Assembly: GCA_937991555.1 (NCBI GenBank) | Contig: CALKHU010000001.1 | Coordinates: 1 to 56,225 of the forward strand | From: an uncultured Caulobacter sp. | Lineage (GTDB): Bacteria > Pseudomonadota > Alphaproteobacteria > Caulobacterales > Caulobacteraceae | DNA: 56,225 nt | Direction of reading: 5' to 3' | Shown: one piece after another, positions 1 to 9,142 of the stretch | Numbering within the stretch: the first letter of the stretch is position 1 | Layout: each line of letters starts with the position of its first letter | Program-made: the position numbers and the translations under genes | Notes under the pieces: generated by a model | What the model was told of the DNA's origin: nothing | Databases searched by the model: none | Seen by the model: only the letters and a program-made list of their open reading frames with translations

Positions 1-1564
1 CGACGCGGCGGATGTTCTCGACGCGGTCCTCCTCGGTGAAGCCGAGGTCCTTGTTCAGCCCATGGCGGACGTTGTCGCCGTCGAGCAGGTAGGTGTGGCG
101 GCCGAGCGCGTGCAGGCGCTTCTCGACCAGGTTGGCGATCGTCGACTTGCCGGCTCCCGAGAGGCCCGTGAACCAGACCACGCGGCCGCGCTGGTTCTTC
201 TGGGCGGCGCGGGCGGCCTTGTCGATGTCGGTGGCCTGCCAATGGATGTTGTCCGCCCGGCGCAGCGCGAAGTGGATCATCCCGGCGCCGACCGTCCGGT
301 TGCTCAGCCGGTCGATGAGGATGAAGCCGCCGAGATCGCGGCTGGTCTCGTACGCCTCGAACGGGATGGCCCGGTCGAGCGAGAGGTTGCAGACCCCGAT
401 CTCGTTCAGCTCGAGCCGCTTGGCCGCGATCCGCTCCAGGGTGTTCACGTTCACCCGGTGCTTGGGTTCGGTGATCGAGGCGGCGACGGTCTGGGCGCCG
501 ATCTTCATCAGATAGGGCCGGCCGGGCAGCATCGGCTCGTCGTCCATCCAGACGATGGTCGCCTCGAACTGGTTGGCGACCGGGGCCGGATCGTCGGCGC
601 TGACCAGGACGTCGCCGCGCGAGACGTCGACCTCGTCGGTCAGGGTGATGGTCACCGACTGGCCGGCGACGGCCTCGTCGAGGTCGCCGGGCAGGGTGAC
701 GATGCGCGCCACGCGGCTCTCGCGGGCCGACGGCAGGACCTTCACGCGGTCGCCCGGCCTGACCATGCCGGCGGCGATCTGGCCGCTGAAGCCGCGGAAG
801 TCGAGGTTGGGGCGGTTGACCCATTGCACCGGCATGCGGAAGGGACGGGACTGCAGGTCGTCCTCGACCTCTACCGTCTCGAGCCAGCGCATCAGCGGCG
901 GGCCGTCGTACCAGGGCGCGGCGTCCGACCGCTCGGTGATGTTGTCGCCGTTCAGCGCCGACATCGGGATGGCCGTGAAGTCCGACAGGCCGATCCAGCC
1001 GGCGAAGGTGCGGTACTCCTCGACGATGGCGTCGAAGATCGACTGGTCCCAGCCGACCAGGTCCATCTTGTTGACCGCCAGCACGATCTTGCGGATGCCC
1101 AGCAGGCTGACGAGGTAGCTGTGGCGGCGGGTCTGGGTCAGCACGCCGCGGCGGGCGTCGATCAGGATCACGGCGGCGTCGGCCGTCGAGGCGCCGGTGA
1201 CCATGTTGCGCGTGTACTGCTCGTGGCCCGGCGTGTCGGCGACGATGAACTTGCGCGTCTCGGTCGAGAAGAAGCGGTAGGCGACGTCGATGGTGATGCC
1301 CTGCTCGCGCTCGGCCGCCAGCCCGTCGACGAGCAGTGCGAAGTCGATGGCGCCGCCCTGGGTGCCGACCTTCTTGCTGTCGCTCTCGAGAGCCGCCAGC
1401 TGGTCCTCGAAGATCATCTTGCTGTCGTAGAGCAGCCGGCCGATCAGGGTCGACTTGCCGTCGTCCACCGAGCCGCAGGTGATGAACCGCAGCAGCGACT
1501 TGTGCTGGTGCTGGTGGAGGTAGGCCTCGATGTCGGTTTCGATGAGGGCGGACTGATGGGCCAT
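1..1564 (-). CDS. cysNC: Bifunctional sulfate adenylyltransferase subunit 1 / adenylylsulfate kinase, 3' end cut by the window
   Basis: This is the GTPase subunit of ATP sulfurylase fused to APS kinase; together they make APS and then PAPS from sulfate in the cytoplasm. The visible 521 residues start with an EF-Tu-like GTPase domain whose P-loop reads GSVDDGKST (residues 31-39). A CysC domain begins near residue 450 with its own Walker A, GLSGAGKS, whose lysine is residue 473. The gene runs off the left edge within the kinase domain. Its ATG shares one base with the cysD stop (TGATG), so the two are translationally coupled and form a heteromer. The fused form is common in alphaproteobacteria. 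Function is near certain. Confidence 0.96.
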   Translation of the reverse strand, partial: MAHQSALIETDIEAYLHQHQHKSLLRFITCGSVDDGKSTLIGRLLYDSKMIFEDQLAALESDSKKVGTQGGAIDFALLVDGLAAEREQGITIDVAYRFFSTETRKFIVADTPGHEQYTRNMVTGASTADAAVILIDARRGVLTQTRRHSYLVSLLGIRKIVLAVNKMDLVGWDQSIFDAIVEEYRTFAGWIGLSDFTAIPMSALNGDNITERSDAAPWYDGPPLMRWLETVEVEDDLQSRPFRMPVQWVNRPNLDFRGFSGQIAAGMVRPGDRVKVLPSARESRVARIVTLPGDLDEAVAGQSVTITLTDEVDVSRGDVLVSADDPAPVANQFEATIVWMDDEPMLPGRPYLMKIGAQTVAASITEPKHRVNVNTLERIAAKRLELNEIGVCNLSLDRAIPFEAYETSRDLGGFILIDRLSNRTVGAGMIHFALRRADNIHWQATDIDKAARAAQKNQRGRVVWFTGLSGAGKSTIANLVEKRLHALGRHTYLLDGDNVRHGLNKDLGFTEEDRVENIRRV

Positions 1565-2526
1565 CAGAAGTACCCCTCCTGCTTCTTCTTCTCCATCGAG
1601 GCGGCCTGGTCGTGGTCGATGACCCGGCCCTGGCGCTCGCTGGTGGTGGTGAGCAGCATCTCCTGGATGATCTCGGGGAGGGTCGCGGCCGTGCTCTCGA
1701 CCGCGCCGGTCAGCGGGTAGCAGCCGAGGGTGCGGAAGCGCACCGACCGCATCCGGGGCGTTTCGCCGGGTCTCAGCCTGAACCGGTCGTCGTCGACCAT
1801 GATCAGCGTGCCGTCGCGCTCCACCACCGGCCGCTCGGCGCTGAAGTAGAGCGGCACGATCGGGATGCTCTCCAGGTGGATGTATTGCCAGATGTCGAGC
1901 TCGGTCCAGTTCGAGATCGGAAAGACGCGGATGCTCTCGCCCTTGTTCTTGCGGGCGTTATAGAGCTTCCAGAGTTCCGGGCGCTGGTTCTTCGGATCCC
2001 AGCGGTGCTCCGCCGAGCGGAACGAGAAGACGCGCTCCTTGGCCCGGCTCTTCTCCTCGTCCCGGCGGGCGCCGCCGAAGGCCGCGTCGAAACCATACTT
2101 GTCGAGCGCCTGCTTGAGGCCCTCGGTCTTCCACATGTCGGTGTGCGCCGGGCCGTGGTCAAAGGGGTTGATGCCCTTTTCCAGCGCCTCCGGATTGCGG
2201 TGCACCAGCAGGTCGAAGCCGAGTTCGTCGGCCATGCGCTGGCGCATCTCGTACATCGCCCGGAACTTCCAGGTGGTGTCGACGTGCAGCAGCGGGAAGG
2301 GCGGCTTGCTCGGAAAGAAGGCCTTGGCGGCGAGGTGCAGCATCACCGCGCTGTCCTTGCCGATCGAGTAGAGCATGACCGGGCGCTCGGCCTCGGCCAC
2401 GACCTCGCGCATGATGTGGATGCTCTCGGCCTCCAGGCGCTGGAGGTGAGTGAGGCGCGCGGGCGTAATCGCCGCTGACGAAAGCGCGCCCGACTGCAGA
2501 GACTGGGTAGGCGCGGACGTTGTCAT
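1564..2526 (-). CDS. cysD: Sulfate adenylyltransferase subunit 2
   Basis: CysD is the catalytic ATP pyrophosphatase subunit that adenylates sulfate with CysN. The 320-residue protein has the PP-loop motif SIGKDSAV and the family's conserved C-terminal part, and its length is normal. A TTG five codons upstream would extend it, but the ATG used here has AGAGG six bases before it and fits the family N-terminus. It is the first gene of the cysD-cysNC operon. The 100 bases upstream show no convincing -10 box, so the promoter was not identified. Confidence 0.96.
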   Translation of the reverse strand: MTTSAPTQSLQSGALSSAAITPARLTHLQRLEAESIHIMREVVAEAERPVMLYSIGKDSAVMLHLAAKAFFPSKPPFPLLHVDTTWKFRAMYEMRQRMADELGFDLLVHRNPEALEKGINPFDHGPAHTDMWKTEGLKQALDKYGFDAAFGGARRDEEKSRAKERVFSFRSAEHRWDPKNQRPELWKLYNARKNKGESIRVFPISNWTELDIWQYIHLESIPIVPLYFSAERPVVERDGTLIMVDDDRFRLRPGETPRMRSVRFRTLGCYPLTGAVESTAATLPEIIQEMLLTTTSERQGRVIDHDQAASMEKKKQEGYF

Positions 2527-2628
2527 GGAAGACCTCTGCAAGGCCCCGCGCTGTGGCGGACGGCTTGTCGCCTTGTCAGGTACGGAACGCGTCAGGACCG
2601 CGCAAGCGCTCGCGCCGAAGCCGGGGAC

Positions 2629-3732
2629 TCAGAAATCCTGATACTGCTTCACGCTGTTCCGGCAGGCTCGGTCCAGCGCAAGCGACGCCGATACGATGTG
2701 ATAGAGTGAACTTGCTGGCGGCGCTTCTTCTATGAAGGTCCGGTCAGGTCCCATCCGCTCACGCCAGGTCCCCGTCAACGGCGCGTCGAGAAACTCAAAT
2801 AGGCCGTCCATGGCCGCGGGCAGCTGATGGACGTTTCCCACGCAGGCATGGGCGTGGATGCGCTCGGTCTGCGCCCAGAGCCTGGTCGACAGATCGCGGT
2901 GGCCCAAGTTTCTGTCCAAGCTGGCGATGATCAAGCCATCGACCGCACCCTTGGTCTCGCCAATCTCGACAAGACGCCGTGCAGTCTCCCTCGCCCCATC
3001 CTGCGCATCCAGGAGCCACCCCCACTCTAGCTGGTGCCCCGGTTCCACGTCGGCGCTCGCATACGCGGTCCAGCCGGCGTCATACTGCTCGCACAGAGCG
3101 CCAGTCACTGGATCTATCATTTTGGTCAGCGCCGTGTTGGTGATGGTCTGGGCGAGCGTCCGCCAGCCGGGATTGCCCCCGATCCGCTCCCAAGCCTGGG
3201 CGGCCTCGAGCAGATGCATCATGGGATTGGCTTGAAGCCAACCGTGCTCAGGCACCCCGCCGTCAACCCGAACGATGTGGGCGGCGTGCAACGCCCTGCG
3301 AAGCCGCACAGCTTGATCTTCAAACGATCCGCCAAGCGCCGCCTGTGCGCCGGCAAGCGCCAGCAGCGTGAAGGCCTGTTCATAGGGCGCTGGCGTGTTG
3401 TCGATCACCGCTCCGCTCGCATCGGCCAGGATCGCATAGAGCCCGTCCCCACGGGCGTAGACGTCGTTGATGGCCTTGAGCCCATGCTCTACGGCGTCCC
3501 GCCATGGCCCTGGCCACCCCAGTTCGCTGGCAGCGGCGAAAACCCAGGTTTGCCGGGCCACCACACGCAGTCGCCGCGGCGCCTCCACAGGACGCCCGTC
3601 GTAACTGATCCTTTCGAAGAAGCCGCCGCACGTCCAGTCGACGCCGACCTCCCACCATAGCGGCAGGGCATGGTCGAAGAGCCAGTTCTTCAGCCGTGCG
3701 TTCGAAGCATGGAGGGGCGCCATGGCAGACAT
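2629..3732 (-). CDS. AGE family epimerase/isomerase (N-acylglucosamine 2-epimerase or mannose isomerase type)
   Basis: The 367-residue protein belongs to the (alpha/alpha)6-barrel family of N-acylglucosamine 2-epimerases and mannose-6-phosphate isomerase-like enzymes, which interconvert sugars at C2. Family features seen are a WTCGGFFE-like N-terminal motif, PYEQAF near the middle, GHQLEWGWLL, and a late HIVSA motif, all carrying barrel histidines and acidic residues. The start is chosen because AAAGG lies about six bases upstream; a 35-residue upstream extension has no family features and overlaps the divergent gene. The substrate cannot be told from sequence. It sits head to head with a heptose phosphatase-like gene, which hints at cell-surface sugar metabolism, but this is inference. 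Confidence 0.85.
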   Translation of the reverse strand: MSAMAPLHASNARLKNWLFDHALPLWWEVGVDWTCGGFFERISYDGRPVEAPRRLRVVARQTWVFAAASELGWPGPWRDAVEHGLKAINDVYARGDGLYAILADASGAVIDNTPAPYEQAFTLLALAGAQAALGGSFEDQAVRLRRALHAAHIVRVDGGVPEHGWLQANPMMHLLEAAQAWERIGGNPGWRTLAQTITNTALTKMIDPVTGALCEQYDAGWTAYASADVEPGHQLEWGWLLDAQDGARETARRLVEIGETKGAVDGLIIASLDRNLGHRDLSTRLWAQTERIHAHACVGNVHQLPAAMDGLFEFLDAPLTGTWRERMGPDRTFIEEAPPASSLYHIVSASLALDRACRNSVKQYQDF

Positions 3733-3772
3733 GCGCCTTTCTCTCTGATGCCCTGATGATATGGAAGATGGC

Positions 3773-4312
3773 ATGTCGCCCTCCATCCGCCGCCACGCCG
3801 TCATCTTCGATCGCGACGGGGTGCTCAACGTCGACACCGGCTACGCCTACGACCCGGCCAGGCTGGCCTGGATGCCGGGGGCCATGGCGGCGGTGGCGCG
3901 GGTCAACCGGTCCGGCGCCGTGGCGGTGATCGCCACCAACCAGTCCGGCATCGGCCGCGGCTACTACACCGAAGACCAGATGCACGCGTTTCACGCCGAG
4001 ATGATCCGGCAACTGGAGGGCGTCGGCGCCCATATCGACGCCATCTATTTCGCGCCCCACCACGAGGACGCCGCAGAGGACCGCTACCGCGTCGCCGACC
4101 ACCCCGACCGCAAGCCCAATCCCGGCATGCTTGTGACGGCCCTGGAGACGTTCGGCGTCGCGCCGCAGGACGCGATCATGATCGGCGACAAGGAGTCCGA
4201 CATGGAGGCCGCGCGCCGGGCGGGGGTGAAGGGGTTCCTCTACCGCGGCGGCGACCTCGACGCCTTCGTCGCCGAGCGGCTGGCGGCCCTGACCGGCACG
4301 GACGTTTCCTGA
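3773..4312 (+). CDS. HAD-IIIA phosphatase, GmhB-like (D,D-heptose 1,7-bisphosphate phosphatase family) without zinc cysteines
   Basis: A 179-residue HAD hydrolase with motif I FDRDGVLN (D13 nucleophile, D15 acid/base), motif II TNQSG, a KPNPGML segment and motif IV GDKESD. This layout is that of GmhB, which dephosphorylates heptose bisphosphate for LPS core. GmhB normally binds zinc through Cys residues in a CPHHP...C.C loop; here that loop reads APHHEDAAEDRYRVADHP, so all three cysteines are gone although the two histidines remain. The role could therefore be related but altered. The start is the ATG five bases after GGAAG; a further ATG lies four codons upstream. Confidence 0.8.
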   Translation: MSPSIRRHAVIFDRDGVLNVDTGYAYDPARLAWMPGAMAAVARVNRSGAVAVIATNQSGIGRGYYTEDQMHAFHAEMIRQLEGVGAHIDAIYFAPHHEDAAEDRYRVADHPDRKPNPGMLVTALETFGVAPQDAIMIGDKESDMEAARRAGVKGFLYRGGDLDAFVAERLAALTGTDVS

Positions 4313-4394
4313 CAAGCCCGTGTGGGCGCTTCCGCATTGCCGACATCCGCGTTACGCAGGGACAATCTTTCCTTTCGCGGATGCCTTCTCCGAC

Positions 4395-5783
4395 ATGCCA
4401 GACCGCAGCCTTCCCCGCGCCGCGCGCTCGTCGCTCGACCTGATCGGCAAGACGCCGATGGTCGAGGTGACCCGCCTGGACACCGGCCCGTGCCGGCTCT
4501 TCCTCAAGCTCGAGAACCAGAATCCAGGCGGCTCGATCAAGGACCGCATCGCCCTGTCGATGATCGACGCCGCCGAGCGGGACGGTCGGCTGAAGCCGGG
4601 CGGGACCATCATCGAGGCCACCGCCGGCAACACCGGCCTTGGCCTCGCCCAGGTGGCCGGGGTGAAGGGCTACAAGGTGATCCTGATCGTCCCCGACAAG
4701 ATGGCGCGCGAAAAGATCCTGCACCTGCGGGCGATGGGGGTCGACGTGCGGATCACGCGCTCCGACGTCGGCAAGGGGCACCCTGAATACTACCAGGACA
4801 TGGCCCAGACGATCGCGCAGCAGACCGGCGCCTTCTACGTCAACCAGTTCGAAAACCCGGCCAACCCGACGGCGCACGAGGCGACGACCGGTCCGGAGAT
4901 CCTCGAGCAGATGGAGGGCGATCTCGACGCGATGGTGGTCGGGGTCGGCTCCGGCGGCACGCTGACGGGCCTCGGCCGCTACTTCCGCAAGGCCTCGCCC
5001 AAGACGCAGATGATCCTGGCCGACCCGGCCGGCTCGATCCTCTACGACTACGTCAACACCGGAACCTACGGCGAGGCGGGCAGCTGGATCGTCGAGGGAA
5101 TCGGCGAGGACTTCATCCCCGACAACGCCCAGATGGACCTGGTCTCGAAGGCCTATTCGATCACCGACCGCGAGAGCGTCGAGACGGCCCGCGAGCTGCT
5201 CGAGAAGGAAGGCATCCTGGCCGGCTCGTCGTCCGGCACGCTGCTGGCGGCGGCGCTGAAATACTGCCGCGAGCAGACCGAGCCCAAGCGCGTCGTCAGC
5301 CTCGTCTGCGACACCGGCGGCAAGTACCTGACCAAGATGTTCAACGACATGTGGGTGGCCGCCCACGGCTTCGAGGACCGCACCGCCCACGGCGACCTGC
5401 GCGACCTGATCGCGCGCGACTACGGCGAAGGCGGCGTGGTGACGCTGAGCCCGGACGACACCCTGCTCACCGCCTACAACCGCATGCGCTCGGGCGACAT
5501 CAGCCAGATGCCGGTGGTCGATCACGGCAGGCTGGTCGGCATCCTCGACGAGAGCGACATCCTCGCCTGCGTCGGCGGGCGCGAGGGCCGGGCCGACCGC
5601 TTCGGCCAGAAGGTTTCCGCGGCCATGACCCGGGACGTGCACACGCTGCAGGTCCATGAGGGCGTCGAGGCGCTGAAGCCGGTCTTCGACCGCGATCAGG
5701 TGGCCGTCGTCGTCGACGGCGAGAAGCTGGTCGGGGTGATCACCCGCGTCGACCTGATCAACCACCTGCGCCGGAGCGCCTGA
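4395..5783 (+). CDS. Cystathionine beta-synthase with C-terminal CBS domain pair
   Basis: A PLP enzyme condensing serine (or O-acetylserine) with homocysteine or sulfide. Residues 1-320 are the fold-type II core with Lys49 in NPGGSIKDR, the TSGNT-like loop here TAGNTG, and a glycine-rich GVGSGGTLTG phosphate site. Residues 330-462 form two CBS repeats (DTLLTAYNRMRSGDISQMPV and a second near the end). CBS pairs are typical of true cystathionine beta-synthases rather than cysteine synthases. The ATG was chosen on the family N-terminus; a GTG 25 codons upstream is in frame. Its stop shares one base with the next gene (TGATG), giving a reverse transsulfuration operon. Confidence 0.9.
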   Translation: MPDRSLPRAARSSLDLIGKTPMVEVTRLDTGPCRLFLKLENQNPGGSIKDRIALSMIDAAERDGRLKPGGTIIEATAGNTGLGLAQVAGVKGYKVILIVPDKMAREKILHLRAMGVDVRITRSDVGKGHPEYYQDMAQTIAQQTGAFYVNQFENPANPTAHEATTGPEILEQMEGDLDAMVVGVGSGGTLTGLGRYFRKASPKTQMILADPAGSILYDYVNTGTYGEAGSWIVEGIGEDFIPDNAQMDLVSKAYSITDRESVETARELLEKEGILAGSSSGTLLAAALKYCREQTEPKRVVSLVCDTGGKYLTKMFNDMWVAAHGFEDRTAHGDLRDLIARDYGEGGVVTLSPDDTLLTAYNRMRSGDISQMPVVDHGRLVGILDESDILACVGGREGRADRFGQKVSAAMTRDVHTLQVHEGVEALKPVFDRDQVAVVVDGEKLVGVITRVDLINHLRRSA

Positions 5784-6952
5784 TGACCACTGACGGCAAG
5801 AACCGCCTGGCCTTCGCCACCCGGACCATCCACGGCGGCCAGACGCACGATCCCACGACCGGCGCGGTGATGACCCCCATCTACGCGACCTCGACCTATG
5901 CCCAGGAGAGCCCGGGCGTCCACAAGGGCTTCGAGTACGCGCGCAGCCAGAACCCGACGCGGTTCGCGTTCGAGCGCTGCGTGGCGGACCTGGAGAGCGG
6001 GACGCGGGCCTTCGCCTTCGCCTCCGGCCTCGCGGCGGCCTCGACGGTCATGGAGATGCTCGACAGCGGCGCGCATGTGATCGCCAGCGACGACCTCTAC
6101 GGCGGCAGCTACCGGCTGTTCGAGCGGGTCAAGAAGCGGTCGGCGGGGCTGAGCTACAGCTTCGTCGACATGTCGGACCTGGCGGCGGTCGAGGCGGCGA
6201 TCCGGCCCGAAACGAAGATGATCTGGGTCGAGACCCCGACCAACCCGACCCTGCGGCTGGTCGACCTGGAAGCCGTGGCGGCGCTGGCGGGCCGGCGCGG
6301 CCTGATCACCGCCGCCGACAACACCTTCGCCAGCCCCTGGGTGCAGCGGCCGCTCGAGCGCGGCTTCGACCTGGTGCTGCACTCGACCACCAAGTATCTG
6401 AACGGCCACTCCGACATGGTCGGCGGCGTCGTCGTGGTCGGCGGAAACGACGCCCTGCGCGACCAGCTGGCCTTCCTGCAGAACGCGGTCGGGGCGATCT
6501 CCGGTCCGTTCGACAGCTTCCTGGCGTTGCGGGGCCTGAAGACCCTGGCGCTGCGCATGGAGCGCCACTGCCAGAGCGCCCTGCGCATCGCCCGGTGGCT
6601 GGAGGCCCGGGGCGATGTGACCCGGGTCATCTATCCGGGCCTCGAGAGCCACCCGCAGCACGACCTGGCGAAGCGTCAGATGAACGGCTTCGGCGGCATT
6701 ATCTCGGTCGAGATTGACGGCGACCTCGCCCGCGCCCGCCGGGTGCTGGAGCGGACGCAGCTGTTCACGCTCGCCGAGTCGCTGGGCGGCGTCGAAAGCC
6801 TGATCGAGCATCCGGCGATCATGACCCACGCCTCGATCCCGCCGGAACAGCGGGCCGAGATCGGCATCGGCGATACGCTGCTCAGGCTTTCGGTGGGGAT
6901 TGAGGACTGCGACGATCTGATCGCCGACCTCGACCGAGCGCTTTCAGGCTGA
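5783..6952 (+). CDS. Cystathionine gamma-lyase/synthase-type PLP enzyme (Cys/Met metabolism family)
   Basis: The 389-residue protein is a fold-type I trans-sulfuration enzyme. The PLP lysine is K204 in HSTTKYLNGHSD, and the family signatures ASGLAA, VWVETPTNP-like and SLGGVESL are present. Coupling to the cystathionine beta-synthase in the same operon favours cystathionine gamma-lyase, completing homocysteine to cysteine conversion, but gamma-synthase activity cannot be excluded from sequence. The 3' end overlaps the convergent mechanosensitive channel gene by 71 bases. Confidence 0.9.
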   Translation: MTTDGKNRLAFATRTIHGGQTHDPTTGAVMTPIYATSTYAQESPGVHKGFEYARSQNPTRFAFERCVADLESGTRAFAFASGLAAASTVMEMLDSGAHVIASDDLYGGSYRLFERVKKRSAGLSYSFVDMSDLAAVEAAIRPETKMIWVETPTNPTLRLVDLEAVAALAGRRGLITAADNTFASPWVQRPLERGFDLVLHSTTKYLNGHSDMVGGVVVVGGNDALRDQLAFLQNAVGAISGPFDSFLALRGLKTLALRMERHCQSALRIARWLEARGDVTRVIYPGLESHPQHDLAKRQMNGFGGIISVEIDGDLARARRVLERTQLFTLAESLGGVESLIEHPAIMTHASIPPEQRAEIGIGDTLLRLSVGIEDCDDLIADLDRALSG

Positions 6953-7850
6953 AGCCGGAACTCTCCGGGATCGGCGCCGAGGGGTTGGCGGCGTTGGGCG
7001 GCCGCGGCGGCTCCAGCTCCGCCTGCGGATTCTCGGCCAGCAGGTGGGCGGCGAGCATCAGGTCGGTCTTCACCGCCGAGACCTCGTCGCGCGAGACCCA
7101 GACCCGGATCGCCGCCTGGGCCCAGGCCTCGGACAGGTCGAGCATCTCGATCAGCGGCGGCGGGTCCTGCTTCACGCGGGGGTCGCTCTCCACCCGGTCG
7201 CGCAGGCGCTGCAGGACGGTGACGATGTCGGCCTTCAGCGGCACCTTGAAGATGACGTCCACGCGCCGCCGGCGGTGGGTCGAGTAGTTCAGGATCACGT
7301 CGCCGAACACCTTGCCGTTCGGGATCACGACCTTGACGTTGTCCGCCGTGGCGAGCTCCGTCACCAGAAGGTCGAGCGACTTCACCGTGCCCTGGCGACC
7401 GGCGCTCTCGATGACGTCGCCGACCCGGTAGGGACGGAAGATCAGGATCATAACCCCGGCGGCGATGTTCGACAGGGCGCCCTGCAGCGCCAGGCCGATG
7501 GCCAGCGAGGCGGCGGTCAGGACCGCGATGATCGAGGTCGCCTGGACGCCCAGCTGCTGCAGCACCGCGACCAGCCCGACGGCGAGGACGCCGAACCGCG
7601 CCACCGAGCTGAGGAAGGTCTGCAGCGTGGGGTCGGGCGGGTAGCGCGCGCCATGCAGCCGGCCGAGGGCGGCGCGGACCAGGCGCGACGCCCAGCCGGA
7701 CAGCCACACCGCCATGACCAGGATGATGGCCGCCGCCACCAGGTTCACCGCCAGCCGGCCGGCGATGTCGGCCAGCCGGCCCGCGAAGGCCTCCCAGGTC
7801 GTCACGTCCTGGATGAATTGCGCGTCGACCGTCTGGGGCAGAGTGCTCAT
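6882..7850 (-). CDS. MscS-family small-conductance mechanosensitive channel
   Basis: The 322-residue protein has about three transmembrane helices in residues 20-130, then the pore-lining Gly/Ala-rich segment ASLAIGLALQGALSNIAAG, the beta domain beginning PYRVGDVIE, and a cytosolic alpha/beta domain. This is the MscS core architecture, acting as an osmotic safety valve in the inner membrane. The ATG is preferred over a TTG 12 codons upstream. The last 23 codons lie antisense to the cystathionine lyase gene and encode a low-complexity Arg/Ser/Pro-rich tail, so the overlap probably arose by C-terminal extension. Confidence 0.92.
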   Translation of the reverse strand: MSTLPQTVDAQFIQDVTTWEAFAGRLADIAGRLAVNLVAAAIILVMAVWLSGWASRLVRAALGRLHGARYPPDPTLQTFLSSVARFGVLAVGLVAVLQQLGVQATSIIAVLTAASLAIGLALQGALSNIAAGVMILIFRPYRVGDVIESAGRQGTVKSLDLLVTELATADNVKVVIPNGKVFGDVILNYSTHRRRRVDVIFKVPLKADIVTVLQRLRDRVESDPRVKQDPPPLIEMLDLSEAWAQAAIRVWVSRDEVSAVKTDLMLAAHLLAENPQAELEPPRPPNAANPSAPIPESSGFSLKALGRGRRSDRRSPQSPPKA

Positions 7851-7979
7851 TCCTTCTGGAATCGCCGTTGCGCCGCCGTCCGTCAACGGGGGCGCGCGGG
7901 GCCGGAACCCGGCGCCGGCAACAACCGGTTACAGGGTTTGTGTCGAAATGCCCGCGAGCCTTCTTTAGGAGCGCCGCCC

Positions 7980-9140
7980 ATGAGCATCGCCTTCATCGAC
8001 CTCGCCGCGCAGCAGCGCCGCATCCGCGACCGCCTCGACGCCGCCATCGGCCGCGTCCTCGACCACGGCGGCTACGTCATGGGCCCGGAGGTCCGGGAAT
8101 TCGAGACGCGACTGGCCGCGTTCGGCCAGGCTCCGCTGGCGCTCAGCTGCGCCAACGGCACCGACGCCATCGCCCTGCCGCTGATGGCCTGGGGCGTGAG
8201 CGAGGGCGACGCGGTGTTCTGTCCGTCGTTCACCTTCACGGCGACGCCCGAAGTCGTGCCCTGGGTCGGCGCGACGCCGGTGTTCGTCGACGTGCTGCCG
8301 GATACCTGCAACATCGACCCGGCCAAGCTCGAGGCCGCCATCGTCTCGGTCGAGGCCCAGGGGCGGCTGAAGCCCGCCGTGGTCATCGCCGTCGACCTGT
8401 TCGGCCAGCCGGCCGACTATCCGGCCCTGCGCGCCATCTGCGACCGCCACGGCCTGAAGCTGATCAGCGACTCGGCCCAGGGCTTCGGCTGCACCCTGGA
8501 CGGCAAGCACCCCATCCACTGGGCGGACGTCGCCACCACCAGCTTCTTCCCGGCCAAGCCGCTCGGCTGCTACGGCGACGGCGGCGCCGTCCTGTGCAAG
8601 GACCAGGCGCTCTGGGACCTGATGGACAGCTACCGCGTGCACGGCAAGGCGGTGGCCCAGGACCTGAACGGCCGGGTCTTCGAGCACGAAGCCAAGTACC
8701 TGAACGCCCGCATCGGCATGAATTCGCGCCTGGACAGCATCCAGGCCGCGGTGCTGATCGAGAAGCTGGCCATCTTCGCCGAGGAGATCGTCATGCGTCA
8801 GGCCGTGGCCGACCGTTATGCCGAAGGCCTCGCCGGTTCGGTGCTGGCGACGCCGACGGTCATCAAGGGCGGCCAGTCGGTCTGGGCGCAGTACGTGATC
8901 GAGCACGAGAACCGCGACGGCCTCGCCGCCCACCTGAAGACCCAGGGCGTGCCGACCGCCGTCTACTACCCGGTGCCGATGCACCAGCAGGAGCCCTATG
9001 CGGGCTTTCCGCAGGGCGTCGGCGGCCTGCCGGTGACCGAGGCCCTCGCGGGCAAGGTCCTCGCCCTGCCGATGCATCCCTACATGGACGCCGACACCCA
9101 GCAGCGGATCATCGACGCCGTGAAGGGCTTCAACGGCTGA
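7980..9140 (+). CDS. DegT/DnrJ/EryC1/StrS family sugar aminotransferase
   Basis: The 386-residue PLP enzyme transfers an amino group to a nucleotide-linked keto-sugar. The PLP lysine is in SFFPAKPLGCYGDGGA, the pyridine-binding Asp in SDSAQGFG, and the family C-terminal YYPVPMHQQ motif is present. It resembles the WbpE/WlbC branch (UDP-3-keto sugar aminotransferases for O-antigen or capsule) more than perosamine synthases, which is a judgment from motif spelling. TAGGAG lies nine bases upstream of the ATG. The gene stands alone, with no other glycan genes beside it in view. Confidence 0.92.
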   Translation: MSIAFIDLAAQQRRIRDRLDAAIGRVLDHGGYVMGPEVREFETRLAAFGQAPLALSCANGTDAIALPLMAWGVSEGDAVFCPSFTFTATPEVVPWVGATPVFVDVLPDTCNIDPAKLEAAIVSVEAQGRLKPAVVIAVDLFGQPADYPALRAICDRHGLKLISDSAQGFGCTLDGKHPIHWADVATTSFFPAKPLGCYGDGGAVLCKDQALWDLMDSYRVHGKAVAQDLNGRVFEHEAKYLNARIGMNSRLDSIQAAVLIEKLAIFAEEIVMRQAVADRYAEGLAGSVLATPTVIKGGQSVWAQYVIEHENRDGLAAHLKTQGVPTAVYYPVPMHQQEPYAGFPQGVGGLPVTEALAGKVLALPMHPYMDADTQQRIIDAVKGFNG

Positions 9141-9142
9141 AC

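Noticed and set aside
2527..2541. TTG start five codons upstream in cysD
   Set aside because: The AGAGG ribosome-binding site lies between the TTG and the ATG and serves the ATG.
4313..4394. SAM-type riboswitch before the transsulfuration operon
   Set aside because: The gap is only about 80 bases and shows no pseudoknot or conserved core that I can recognise.
4176..5765. Long open frame on the minus strand opposite the cystathionine beta-synthase gene
   Set aside because: Very high GC gives long antisense frames; its translation is rich in Asp, Val, His and Arg without any family motif, while the plus strand encodes a clear enzyme. The same applies to the long antisense frames near 20807-22720, 24590-27082, 31090-32514 and 36168-38537.
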